A DNA stretch of 14,681 nucleotides from Alphaproteobacteria bacterium (GCA_023259875.1 JALRFL010000054.1:1-14681), one strand, 5' to 3'. Shown: positions 7,796 through 13,805, counted from the first letter of the stretch. Notes: generated from the sequence alone by a model not told the origin. Program-made: numbers and translations.

Positions 7796-8188
7796 ATGAA
7801 AATGCCGTTGCAGGTTGATGCCATCACGCATGCGCATCCCAAACAGATTATAGCAAAAGGTGAGGCTGTCATTTCGGCAGGATCGTCAACGGATATGGCG
7901 TATTACTTGTTATCAGGTTCTGCCAAAAGTCAAGTTAAGGGGATTGATGGTCAGAGTTTTGTTTCTGGTCATGTCATTAGCCTTGTGTCCTTTCTTGGGC
8001 TTGAGCGTTATGACAGTGATGTTATTGCCACCAGCCCTTGTGAGGTTTTGGTAATGCCGCGCCTGTTAATCGAACATCATTGGAGTGATGAGGATAGCAC
8101 CAGTTGGGTCTTTGCCTGTTCCATGGCGGCTGATGCGATTAAAAAACACCAAGCCTTAACCCAAGACTATCATATGGTGATAGCATGA
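7796..8188 (+). CDS. Cyclic-nucleotide-binding-fold protein 1
   Basis: This 130-residue soluble protein resembles a single cNMP-binding beta-roll. It opens with the usual sequence order (PKQIIAKGEAVISAGSSTDMAYYLLSGSAKSQV, residues 15-47): a strand, the Gly-Glu turn, then a Tyr-Leu-Leu-Ser-Gly-Ser turn. The phosphate-binding cassette (FGE...RxA) is not recognisable; the region reads SLVSFLGLERYDSD. It may have lost nucleotide binding or bind something else. No effector or HTH domain is present, unlike CRP/FNR regulators. AGAAGGA precedes the ATG at good spacing. The stop overlaps the next start as ATGA, so the two are translationally coupled. Confidence 0.72.
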   Translation: MKMPLQVDAITHAHPKQIIAKGEAVISAGSSTDMAYYLLSGSAKSQVKGIDGQSFVSGHVISLVSFLGLERYDSDVIATSPCEVLVMPRLLIEHHWSDEDSTSWVFACSMAADAIKKHQALTQDYHMVIA

Positions 8189-8511
8189 CGGGTATTTGCG
8201 ATGCGCTTAAGATGATCAGTGGCGAGGTTCTTTTCCGTGAGGGGCAGATAGCGGATCGGTTTTATTTGATTGAACAGGGCAATGTTCTCATCCTTGATCA
8301 GGCTGGGCAAAATGTGATCCGAGTTTATGAAACCGATCAGTTGTTCGGCCTGCCAGAAGTGTTAGCCAAGGCGGTTTGGCGGCATACGGCCATTGTTGGA
8401 AGCCGAGCGCTTATTAAAGCTTTTCCAGCAGAACTCTTATTTCAGCGCGTGGAACAGATGCCATTGACGCATCAAGATTTTATTCAGGATATGGCAAGAT
8501 TGGGACAATAA
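8185..8511 (+). CDS. Cyclic-nucleotide-binding-fold protein 2
   Basis: This 108-residue protein is a clearer stand-alone cNMP-binding beta-roll. SGEVLFREGQIADRFYLIEQG (12-32) is the standard opening, and VYETDQLFGLPEVL with WRHTAIV (48-71) occupies the cassette region. Phe54-Gly55 and Arg66 sit roughly where the cassette phenylalanine-glycine and arginine belong, but the glutamate is displaced, so ligand binding is uncertain. No DNA-binding domain follows. It begins inside the stop of the preceding gene. The pair may work as a two-chain equivalent of a tandem-domain sensor, possibly with the upstream potassium channel. The partnership is inferred from gene order only. Confidence 0.75.
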   Translation: MTGICDALKMISGEVLFREGQIADRFYLIEQGNVLILDQAGQNVIRVYETDQLFGLPEVLAKAVWRHTAIVGSRALIKAFPAELLFQRVEQMPLTHQDFIQDMARLGQ

Positions 8512-8541
8512 CCCTCTGCCCTCGAAGCCTAAAATTCGGGT

Positions 8542-8556
8542 TGGCACGAAAAATGC
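8542..8556 (+). promoter_or_regulatory. Sigma-54 promoter for 67-aa gene
   Basis: TGGCACG-AAAA-ATGC matches the -24 element fully and the -12 element except for one base (A for T). GG and GC are 12 bases apart. Transcription would start near 8568, giving a leader of about 40 bases that includes the AAAGGAG Shine-Dalgarno of the 67-aa gene. Confidence 0.75.
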
Positions 8557-8607
8557 AAAATTGGCGATATGACCTTTATCCAAACGGATATGACAAAGGA
8601 GTAAGCC

Positions 8608-8811
8608 ATGAACGATGAAATTGCCAACAGATTTATCACCACTGACGATACCCCAGTGTCAGCAATGGCGGTTGATGTTGTCCATTATGATGATAATGAG
8701 AAAGTCACACACAAAGAAACCGTTCCTTTGTCTCATTACCTTAAAGACTTTGGTCAGACCAGCGAGGCGTTTTTGAGCGCGCATCTGAAACTGTCTTCTC
8801 GGGCGCGGTAA
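8608..8811 (+). CDS. Uncharacterised 67-aa protein, sigma-54 driven
   Basis: I do not recognise this family. The protein is small, polar and probably cytosolic, with no signal peptide, membrane helix or cysteine. The first half looks strand-rich (AMAVDVVHYDD), and the second half may be a helix (SHYLKDFGQTSEAFLSAHLKL). Support for it being real: a strong AAAGGAG Shine-Dalgarno 6-7 bases before the ATG, and a near-consensus sigma-54 promoter at the expected distance. It is convergent with rpoN, with 39 bases between the stops and no visible terminator. It is not the HPF/YhbH gene usually found beside rpoN, which is longer. Confidence 0.75.
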   Translation: MNDEIANRFITTDDTPVSAMAVDVVHYDDNEKVTHKETVPLSHYLKDFGQTSEAFLSAHLKLSSRAR

Positions 8812-8850
8812 TTCTGATTTTCTGATCTCTTGCGATAAATGTAAAAAGGG

Positions 8851-10347
8851 TTAACCAATCATCTGCATCCGCGCAAGCCGACGGCGTTCAGATGATGAGG
8901 GAATACGCATCATTTCCCGATATTTTGCCACAGTCCGGCGCGCAAGGGTGATGCCCTGATCGCTGATTTCCGAAGCAATATCACTATCACTTAATGGTTT
9001 TTTAGGATTTTCGCCTTCGATCAGATTGCGAATGCGTGTGCGAACCGCAGTTGCCGCCATGCCGCCTTCACCTTGATCCGAAGCGATAGAAACACTGAAA
9101 AACGCTTTCAGCGAAAAGGTTCCCCTTGGGGTATTAATCACCGTGCCGTTAGTAACGCGGCTAATTGTGCTTTCATGCATATTGACTGCCTCAGCAATCA
9201 CTTTCAGCGACATAGGTTTAAGCGCTTCCATTCCATAATTCAGGAAATCCTGTTGTTGGCTGATGATCGCGGCACAAATTTTCAAGGTGGTGGTGTTGCG
9301 CTGTTCTAAGGCGCGTTTAAGCCACCGCGCTGAACTCACCGCATCGGCAACAAAGCCATCTTCTGCGGTTTTGCTATCACGGGCAAGTTTTGCCGCAATC
9401 TCTTCTGCGTAATCTTCACGAATATGAAGGGTTGGCAAGGTGGAACGGTTGAGATCAACAGACCATCCTTCGGCGGTTTTACGAACCACAACATCCGGTT
9501 CTCCCAATGGCGGCAGGTCATTGTTATATGCTTCCCCCGGTTTGGGATTATAACTGCGGATCAAGCGCAGAGCCGAAAGAATGGCATCTTGTGAGCAATC
9601 TGCCTTGCGTGCCAGTTGGCCAATCTCACCCTTGCCGAGCAAATCCAGATGCTCAAGCACAACCGCCATCACAGCATCATAATCGCCAGCGTCAATGGCT
9701 TGAATCTTTAGGCATTCCGCTAAATTGCGAGCAAACACACCGACAGGTTCAAGGGTTTGAAGGGGTGCTAATACCGCTTCTAAGCGCGCTAGCGGCAAGC
9801 CGGTGGTGTCAGAAATCTGATCCAGTGGTGTTTCTAGCCAACCGGTGGGTGCTAGCATATCCGTAAGAACATAGGCAATCGCCCGATCTTCAGGGGCAAT
9901 AGATAAATCAATCTGGCTAATAACCTTGGCATGAAGTCCGGGTTCAGGATTGGCAATGCGCCCCATTCTGTCCTCACCCTCAAGGTCATAATCGCTATGC
10001 GCTTTTTGTGGCGCGTCCAGCGAAGAATACCGGTTATCAAGGTCGCTATGATCGGTAGGATCATCAGCAAGGGCGTTATTGTCAGGGGTGATATCAGATA
10101 GGGAGGCAGGATGGTCATTGGTATCTGTGGATGCGGCAGAGTGATCATCTGCGCCAAGATCAGGGGTATCAGATTGGTTTGTGCTATCCCCTGCCACTTC
10201 AAGAAATGGATTTTCAAGCGCTTGTTCATCTAAAAAGGCTTGGATTTCCAGATTGGTCATCTGCAAAAGCTTAATCGCTTGCTGAAGCTGGGGGGTAATA
10301 ATAAGTGACTGTTTTTGCTTCGCTCGTATTGATGGCATTAACTGCAT
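8851..10347 (-). CDS. rpoN: RNA polymerase sigma-54 factor RpoN
   Basis: This 498-residue sigma factor directs RNA polymerase to -24/-12 promoters and needs an AAA+ activator to open them. Region I (residues 1-50) has the glutamine/leucine-rich activator-interacting sequence (ITPQLQQAIKLLQM). Region II, about 55-125, is long, acidic and variable. The core-binding domain follows. The HTH lies at about 380-402 (LKVIAEAVNMHESTISRVTNG), and the RpoN box ARRTVAKYRE at 469-478 is perfect. GGAGG lies at good spacing before the ATG. A sigma-70-like promoter lies about 90 bases upstream. The usual neighbours (lptB upstream, hpf and ptsN downstream) are absent. Instead the gene sits alone among genes that carry sigma-54 promoters. 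Confidence 0.97.
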   Translation of the reverse strand: MQLMPSIRAKQKQSLIITPQLQQAIKLLQMTNLEIQAFLDEQALENPFLEVAGDSTNQSDTPDLGADDHSAASTDTNDHPASLSDITPDNNALADDPTDHSDLDNRYSSLDAPQKAHSDYDLEGEDRMGRIANPEPGLHAKVISQIDLSIAPEDRAIAYVLTDMLAPTGWLETPLDQISDTTGLPLARLEAVLAPLQTLEPVGVFARNLAECLKIQAIDAGDYDAVMAVVLEHLDLLGKGEIGQLARKADCSQDAILSALRLIRSYNPKPGEAYNNDLPPLGEPDVVVRKTAEGWSVDLNRSTLPTLHIREDYAEEIAAKLARDSKTAEDGFVADAVSSARWLKRALEQRNTTTLKICAAIISQQQDFLNYGMEALKPMSLKVIAEAVNMHESTISRVTNGTVINTPRGTFSLKAFFSVSIASDQGEGGMAATAVRTRIRNLIEGENPKKPLSDSDIASEISDQGITLARRTVAKYREMMRIPSSSERRRLARMQMIG

Positions 10348-10438
10348 CTTGATCCTCCATCCTGTCTTCCGGGGCTCTTAAAATCACCTTGGAAGCCCTT
10401 GTTGAAAAAAAGATGAAGCAATTTCTAATGCTCGGCAA

Positions 10439-10467
10439 AATAAACATTTGACGCAAGAAACTGTCAA
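10439..10467 (-). promoter_or_regulatory. Candidate sigma-70 promoter of rpoN
   Basis: On the minus strand TTGACA (10467-10462) and TTTATT (10444-10439) are 17 bases apart. The -35 is perfect and the -10 matches four of six. A second TTGACA at 10541-10536 has only a poor -10. The leader to rpoN would be about 85 bases. Confidence 0.5.
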
Positions 10468-10491
10468 TTATTAATAAAATATAATTAATAA

Positions 10492-10504
10492 TATCAATAT
10501 ATTA
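10492..10504 (+). promoter_or_regulatory. Predicted IHF binding site
   Basis: TATCAATATATTA fits the IHF consensus WATCAANNNNTTR at every position and lies in an AT-rich tract of about 70 bases. Its centre is about 100 bases upstream of the predicted start of the sigma-54 promoter at 10571. That is a typical place for IHF to bend DNA and bring an activator to sigma-54 polymerase. AT-rich sequence raises the chance of a random match. Confidence 0.5.
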
Positions 10505-10570
10505 GCATTAAATAGTTAATAAAAGATTAATTTAGTGTCAAGTTTTCGGCGTGACCTGCGGTGTCATTTT

Positions 10571-10585
10571 TGGTATGAATATTGC
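10571..10585 (+). promoter_or_regulatory. Sigma-54 promoter for two-helix membrane protein
   Basis: TGGTATG-AATA-TTGC, followed by A, matches the consensus with accepted T variants in the -24 element. GG and GC are 12 bases apart. The predicted transcription start is about 10597, ahead of the AGGAGG at 10633-10638. Confidence 0.72.
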
Positions 10586-10601
10586 AACACCTTGTGCCGC
10601 A

Positions 10602-10619
10602 GTTTCGTTATGACGAAAC
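10602..10619 (+). promoter_or_regulatory. Hairpin at 5' end of sigma-54 transcript
   Basis: Perfect 7-bp arms GTTTCGT and ACGAAAC close a TATG tetraloop. It would start about five bases into the predicted mRNA and end 13 bases before the Shine-Dalgarno. It may protect the 5' end or affect translation; role inferred. Confidence 0.45.
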
Positions 10620-10643
10620 CCCCAAATGCCATAGGAGGCTATC

Positions 10644-10904
10644 CTGATAACGGTTAGCAGAACACGTCCAAGCCGCCACACCGGATGCCAGCGTTGCCGG
10701 ATTATCCGCCTATTTATCATGGTGGTGGCGATGCTTGTTTTAATCGGGCTGATTGCTGGTGATAAGATACAGTTTTTGAATTTTCTTACGGCAGAGTCTA
10801 TCGCCGCAGCAATTTGGATTGTTGGTGGAATAGGATTTTTAGTGAAATTGGTGTTTTGGCGGATACAAAAACGCCGCGACGCTAACGATCCTGAACAAGC
10901 CTAA
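10644..10904 (+). CDS. Small two-helix membrane protein, probable non-AUG start
   Basis: I do not recognise this family. From a CTG at 10644 it has 86 residues. These are a basic N-terminus with a CxxC pair (Cys15, Cys18), a membrane helix at about 22-38, a short loop, a second helix at about 51-71, and a basic/polar tail (RIQKRRDANDPEQA). The only ATG starts in frame are at 10719 and beyond; the first lacks a Shine-Dalgarno and would give 61 residues. A strong AGGAGG at 10633-10638 is followed in this frame by CTG (5-base spacing) or ATA (10647, 8-base spacing), and an in-frame stop at 10632-10634 closes the frame just upstream. A sigma-54 promoter at 10571 supports expression. Its 3' end overlaps the convergent DUF1566 gene by 23 bases. 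Confidence 0.6.
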   Translation: MITVSRTRPSRHTGCQRCRIIRLFIMVVAMLVLIGLIAGDKIQFLNFLTAESIAAAIWIVGGIGFLVKLVFWRIQKRRDANDPEQA

Positions 10905-11391
10905 CGGCCATTTCCTGATAAGGAAAAAACCGCCCATAGGTATAACCGTTGAAAAAATTGACGGTATAGATATGTCTTGTGGCATAGGGATTACGCTCAC
11001 CAGTCCAATAGGGTTCACCAGAGGTATTAGGAAAAACATCACTTTCGATTTTGATGTTGTCACATTCATAGCAGACAATACCCTCTAGCTCTTTGAGGTC
11101 GGGCAGCCGCCAATTCCCCCCAAGTTGGTCATTCGCTTGAAGGATAGCTTCTTTGATTTGGTCATGATTGAGTTTGACAATCTCGCCGGTACAAGTCTCA
11201 CCATTCCATGTCTGTCCGACACTGCACCTAAGCCATTCCACCCCTGATTTGAGATCAATGACAATATGATCGCGAATGATAAACTGTGTAGAGGCCATTG
11301 ACGGGTTAACCGTCATGCCAATCATTCCGACGCATAGCCCGATGATTGAAATACCCCTCATGCTCCGATGAAATAGGCGAGATAGCCACAT
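10882..11391 (-). CDS. Secreted DUF1566 (Lcl_C-type) domain protein
   Basis: This 169-residue exported protein has a signal peptide (Arg5, Arg9, Arg12, a hydrophobic core, ending near SMA at 31-33). The body follows the DUF1566 pattern: VIDLKSGVEWLRC (44-56), the hallmark WRLPDLKELEGIV (94-106), YWTGER (128-133), IYTVNFFNG (141-149) and the typical ending AVRLVQDR. Cysteines at 56, 67, 107 and 110 could form disulfides outside the cytosol. The fold belongs to the C-type-lectin-like/sulfatase-modifying group, and its function is unknown. I place the start at 11391, which has GGAGAG upstream; an ATG at 11409 overlaps that Shine-Dalgarno. It is divergent from motA, and both sigma-70-like and sigma-54-like promoters are visible upstream. 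Confidence 0.8.
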   Translation of the reverse strand: MWLSRLFHRSMRGISIIGLCVGMIGMTVNPSMASTQFIIRDHIVIDLKSGVEWLRCSVGQTWNGETCTGEIVKLNHDQIKEAILQANDQLGGNWRLPDLKELEGIVCYECDNIKIESDVFPNTSGEPYWTGERNPYATRHIYTVNFFNGYTYGRFFPYQEMAVRLVQDR

Positions 11392-11411
11392 AAATACTCT
11401 CCATTCCAAAT

Positions 11412-11440
11412 ATTATAGAAATATAATATTATGTTTTCAA
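11412..11440 (-). promoter_or_regulatory. Sigma-70-like promoter of DUF1566 gene
   Basis: On the minus strand TTGAAA (11440-11435) and TATAAT (11417-11412) are separated by 17 bases. The -10 is perfect. Transcription would start near 11405, about 14 bases before the start codon. That supports the ATG at 11391 over the one at 11409. Confidence 0.55.
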
Positions 11441-11453
11441 CAAAAGGGACACT

Positions 11454-11468
11454 GCAACTTTTAGACCA
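11454..11468 (-). promoter_or_regulatory. Possible sigma-54 promoter of DUF1566 gene
   Basis: On the minus strand TGGTCTA-AAAG-TTGC, followed by A, has the invariant GG and GC 12 bases apart and a perfect -12 element. The -24 element is weaker. Predicted transcription start is about 11442, a leader of about 51 bases. It is back to back with the motA promoter. Confidence 0.45.
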
Positions 11469-11490
11469 ATAATATGATGGCGTTTGATGT

Positions 11491-11505
11491 TGGTATCAAT
11501 CTTGC
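11491..11505 (+). promoter_or_regulatory. Sigma-54 promoter of motAB
   Basis: TGGTATC-AATC-TTGC, followed by A, matches the -24/-12 consensus with exact 12-base spacing of GG and GC. Transcription would start near 11517, 31 bases before motA. Sigma-54 control of flagellar genes is well established in several alphaproteobacteria, for example Caulobacter. Confidence 0.72.
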
Positions 11506-11547
11506 AGTTACAGCCCAGAGATTTGAACAATCATCACAGGGTTTATT

Positions 11548-12312
11548 ATGGATATTGCATCGTTAGTAGGATTTGGGGGAGCCGTTGGAATGATTCTAAT
11601 GGCCATGATCTCTGGGGGTGGCATTGGCCCCTTCATTGATGTTCCTTCTATTCTGATCGTTTTTGGCGGCACATTCTTTGCGGTGATGTACACCGCCCCT
11701 TTAGGTGTTTTCCTTGGTAGTTTTGGGGTTATGGCAAAGGTGTTTTTGCCACCAATCAAAAAACAGGATGAGCTGGTGCTGCGCATGGTTGAGCTTGCTG
11801 GTATTGCCAGAAAAGACGGCATGATGGCACTCGAAGGCCAAGATGTACCAGATAAGTTCTTTCAAAAAGGTCTGCAGATGTTGGTGGATGGCGCTGATGA
11901 AGGAAAGCTGACCGCGCAATTAAACCAAGAGATTAAAGCCATGCGTTCGCGCCATGAAGCCAATCAAGGCGTGCTTAAGGCATGGGTGGATCTAGCGCCG
12001 GCTATGGGCATGATCGGAACTCTCGTCGGTCTCGTTCTTATGCTTGGTAACATGGCAGACCCAAAGGCGATTGGCCCAGCTATGGCGGTGGCCTTGCTGA
12101 CAACCCTTTATGGGGCGTTTATCGCAAATATTATGTTTGCCCCGATGGTGACAAAACTCGAAGGCTTTACCGCTCATGAAACCGTGTACCGGGAAATGGT
12201 TGTGATTGGTCTTAAGAATATTGCGCGCGGCGAATCCCCACGCAACATTCAGGATCAGATGGTTTCTAACTTGCCACCGAAATTGCAAGCATCAGTAGAA
12301 GCGGCCGCATAA
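11548..12312 (+). CDS. motA: Flagellar stator protein MotA/PomA, sodium type
   Basis: This 254-residue inner-membrane stator subunit turns ion flow into flagellar torque with MotB. It has four membrane segments, at about 4-22, 33-50, 148-168 and 178-200, and a large cytosolic loop. It aligns with Vibrio PomA without shifts at key positions: Asp31, the rotor-contacting charged residues Arg88, Lys89 and Glu96, Pro151 in DLAPAMGMIGTLVGLV, and Thr158 and Thr186, which are linked to sodium passage. The length equals that of Vibrio PomA. This supports Na+ coupling, although ion choice is inferred from residues. ACAGGGT serves as Shine-Dalgarno, and a sigma-54 promoter lies 43-57 bases upstream. motB follows after 46 bases. 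Confidence 0.95.
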   Translation: MDIASLVGFGGAVGMILMAMISGGGIGPFIDVPSILIVFGGTFFAVMYTAPLGVFLGSFGVMAKVFLPPIKKQDELVLRMVELAGIARKDGMMALEGQDVPDKFFQKGLQMLVDGADEGKLTAQLNQEIKAMRSRHEANQGVLKAWVDLAPAMGMIGTLVGLVLMLGNMADPKAIGPAMAVALLTTLYGAFIANIMFAPMVTKLEGFTAHETVYREMVVIGLKNIARGESPRNIQDQMVSNLPPKLQASVEAAA

Positions 12313-12321
12313 TTGGCCGCT
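12300..12321 (+). promoter_or_regulatory. Hairpin across motA stop codon
   Basis: Perfect 7-bp arms AGCGGCC and GGCCGCT with an 8-base loop enclose the motA stop. No U-tract follows. It could lower motB expression relative to motA, which suits a stator with five MotA per two MotB; that role is inference. Confidence 0.4.
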
Positions 12322-12358
12322 CCTCTACACCAATTTTGGCCTGAATAAGGAATACATC

Positions 12359-13516
12359 ATGGCTAAGGAAAATGAAGAAGCAGTAGAAGAAGAACAGCAG
12401 GACGAAGAATGTCCGAAATGTCCGCCTGTTGGTGCGCCAGCATGGATGGCAACTTTTGCCGATATGGCAACTTTGCTGATGGCTTTCTTTGTTCTGATTT
12501 TGTCTTTTGCTGAGTTCAATGTACCAAAGTTCAAACAGATTTCAGGTTCGCTGAAAAACGCTTTTGGTGTTCAAAGGGTGATTCCTATTGTTGAACAGCC
12601 AAAGGGGACAACTGTTCTGTCATTGAATTTTAGCCCATCTCCTGCGCCATCTTTAACCCAAGATATGACACAGCAAACTACCGATACCACCAAACCGGAT
12701 TTGGAAGTTCAGACCAAAACCAATGATGGTGAGGGCAGCGACGGCAGTGCAGATGATATTCTCAAGGCGCTTGAGGATGCGATTGCGCGTGGTGATATTG
12801 AGGTGGAAACTTTAGGTGAAAATGTGGTTGTCAACTTTACGGCGACCGATACCGATCAGCAAAATATGCCGCAATTATTAAAAGAAACCTTGAACGCGCT
12901 CGAAGCCGCAAAACAGGCAAGTGGTCAAGCCGACCAAGATGTGCTGTTCGGCGGCATTGAAGATAAGCTAAAGCAAATGATTGCCGCCACCGAAGCTGCC
13001 CAAGCGCAACAACAGCAAATGGCGCAAGCATCATCAGAAGCCAGCGAAGCTGCCCAAGATGCCAATCGCAAGGCTGAAATCGCCGAAGACGAGCTTAAAA
13101 TCGCACTAAAGCAAGAAATTGGACAAGGTCTGGTCGATGTTGAGCGCATTGATGACAAAGTTATCGTCACCGTTGGCTCAGGCGGGGCGTTTGCCTCTGG
13201 TTCGGCCGCACTTACGCCGCAAGCGAAAGAAATCATGGCTAAGATCGCTGGCGCCAGCAGTGAAGGTAAAGGCAAGATCAAGGTTTCTGGGCATACAGAT
13301 GATGTTCCACTCGTCTTTGGGTCTAATTATCGTGACAACTGGGACTTGGCTGCTGCGCGCTCTGCCAGTGTTGTTCAGGCCCTTGAAGAGACCGGTGTTA
13401 TCCAAGGCCAGAGGCTAGAAGCCATCAGCTATGGCGAAGCGCAACCTGTGGCGTCTAATGACACCGAAGAAGGCCGCTCAAAGAACCGCCGGATTGAAAT
13501 TGAAATCAATTACTAA
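12359..13516 (+). CDS. motB: Flagellar stator protein MotB/PomB with long periplasmic insert
   Basis: This 385-residue stator subunit anchors the motor to peptidoglycan. The acidic cytosolic N-terminus ends in CPKCPP (18-23). The single membrane helix (29-50, WMATFADMATLLMAFFVL) carries the ion-binding Asp35. FNVPKFKQISGSLKNAFG after it is the plug and stalk region. The OmpA-like peptidoglycan-binding domain covers about 264-385, with SGHTDDVP (310-317), NWDLAAARSASVV (327-339) and NRRIEI (376-381). Between them lie nearly 190 residues of acidic, Ala/Gln-rich, coiled-coil-like sequence, longer than in most MotB. It includes an apparent second copy of the strand module before the OmpA domain (138-160 versus 250-272). 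AAGGA precedes the ATG. Confidence 0.94.
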   Translation: MAKENEEAVEEEQQDEECPKCPPVGAPAWMATFADMATLLMAFFVLILSFAEFNVPKFKQISGSLKNAFGVQRVIPIVEQPKGTTVLSLNFSPSPAPSLTQDMTQQTTDTTKPDLEVQTKTNDGEGSDGSADDILKALEDAIARGDIEVETLGENVVVNFTATDTDQQNMPQLLKETLNALEAAKQASGQADQDVLFGGIEDKLKQMIAATEAAQAQQQQMAQASSEASEAAQDANRKAEIAEDELKIALKQEIGQGLVDVERIDDKVIVTVGSGGAFASGSAALTPQAKEIMAKIAGASSEGKGKIKVSGHTDDVPLVFGSNYRDNWDLAAARSASVVQALEETGVIQGQRLEAISYGEAQPVASNDTEEGRSKNRRIEIEINY

Positions 13517-13560
13517 TCAATCCAGACTAGAGATTGGCGATAGTTAGTCGCCGCATCAGG

Positions 13561-13591
13561 GGCTGAAATCAGACTGCGGTTTCAGCCTTTT
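13561..13591 (+). terminator. Rho-independent terminator of motAB
   Basis: 8-bp arms GGCTGAAA and TTTCAGCC with an 11-base loop are followed by TTTTCTCT, 44 bases after the motB stop. A smaller GGCGA/TCGCC hairpin lies just before it at 13536-13552. Confidence 0.75.
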
Positions 13592-13605
13592 CTCTGCCTC
13601 TCTTA

Positions 13606-13637
13606 CACATAAGAGAAAGCCCACATAAGAGAAAGCC
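13606..13637. repeat. Tandem duplication of 16 bp
   Basis: CACATAAGAGAAAGCC occurs twice without a gap or mismatch, at 13606-13621 and 13622-13637. The first copy also forms a 7-bp hairpin with TCTCTTA at 13599-13605. This lies in the 389-base gap between motB and the PDZ gene, which holds no convincing long gene. Confidence 0.8.
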
Positions 13638-13682
13638 GCACTGCCTTAACTGCCTGCCATGAATAGGCCAAAGCCCCATGGC

Positions 13683-13724
13683 ATGATCTGACAATCAGGG
13701 ATGCCATTTCCCTTATCAGATCAT
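13683..13724. repeat. Two-step inverted repeat, 42 bases
   Basis: Outer arms ATGATCTGA and TCAGATCAT are perfect 9-mers. Nested inside are AGGGA and TCCCT around a 7-base loop. Transcribed on either strand it would fold as a stem with an internal loop. No T-tract follows on either strand, so it is not an ordinary terminator. It may be an extragenic palindromic element or part of a small RNA. Confidence 0.6.
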
Positions 13725-13728
13725 CGTC

Positions 13729-13805
13729 TTGGTAGGGCGGCTATGCCCCATATAGGCTAAAGAGAGGGGTAAAATGGGGGTATCATATTCACCTCACCCT
13801 ACCAA
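13729..13805. repeat. Inverted repeat enclosing 59 bases
   Basis: TTGGTAGGG (13729-13737) and CCCTACCAA (13797-13805) are perfect 9-bp complements. A smaller pair, CCCCAT (13746-13751) and ATGGGG (13774-13779), is nested inside. The tRNA-like length is misleading: no T-loop or anticodon arm is present. It begins five bases after the previous inverted repeat ends. Confidence 0.5.

Noticed and set aside
7796..8511. Frameshifted single tandem-domain gene
   Set aside because: Each reading frame has its own complete beta-roll opening, and the ATGA overlap is a normal coupling arrangement; no sign of a broken domain at the junction.
8608..8811. Ribosome hibernation factor (HPF) expected beside rpoN
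   Set aside because: The gene is on the opposite strand, only 67 codons long, and lacks the recognisable HPF sequence pattern.
9507..9866. 119-codon plus-strand frame inside rpoN
   Set aside because: Opposite conserved RpoN core-binding sequence; low-complexity composition and no homology recognised.
11508..11822. 104-codon minus-strand frame over motA
   Set aside because: Shadow of the conserved motA reading frame.
13606..13637. CRISPR-like repeat
   Set aside because: Two directly abutting 16-mers with no spacer and no further copies.
13729..13805. tRNA-like length with complementary ends
   Set aside because: No T-loop sequence, anticodon arm or CCA; the ends pair over 9 rather than 7 bases.
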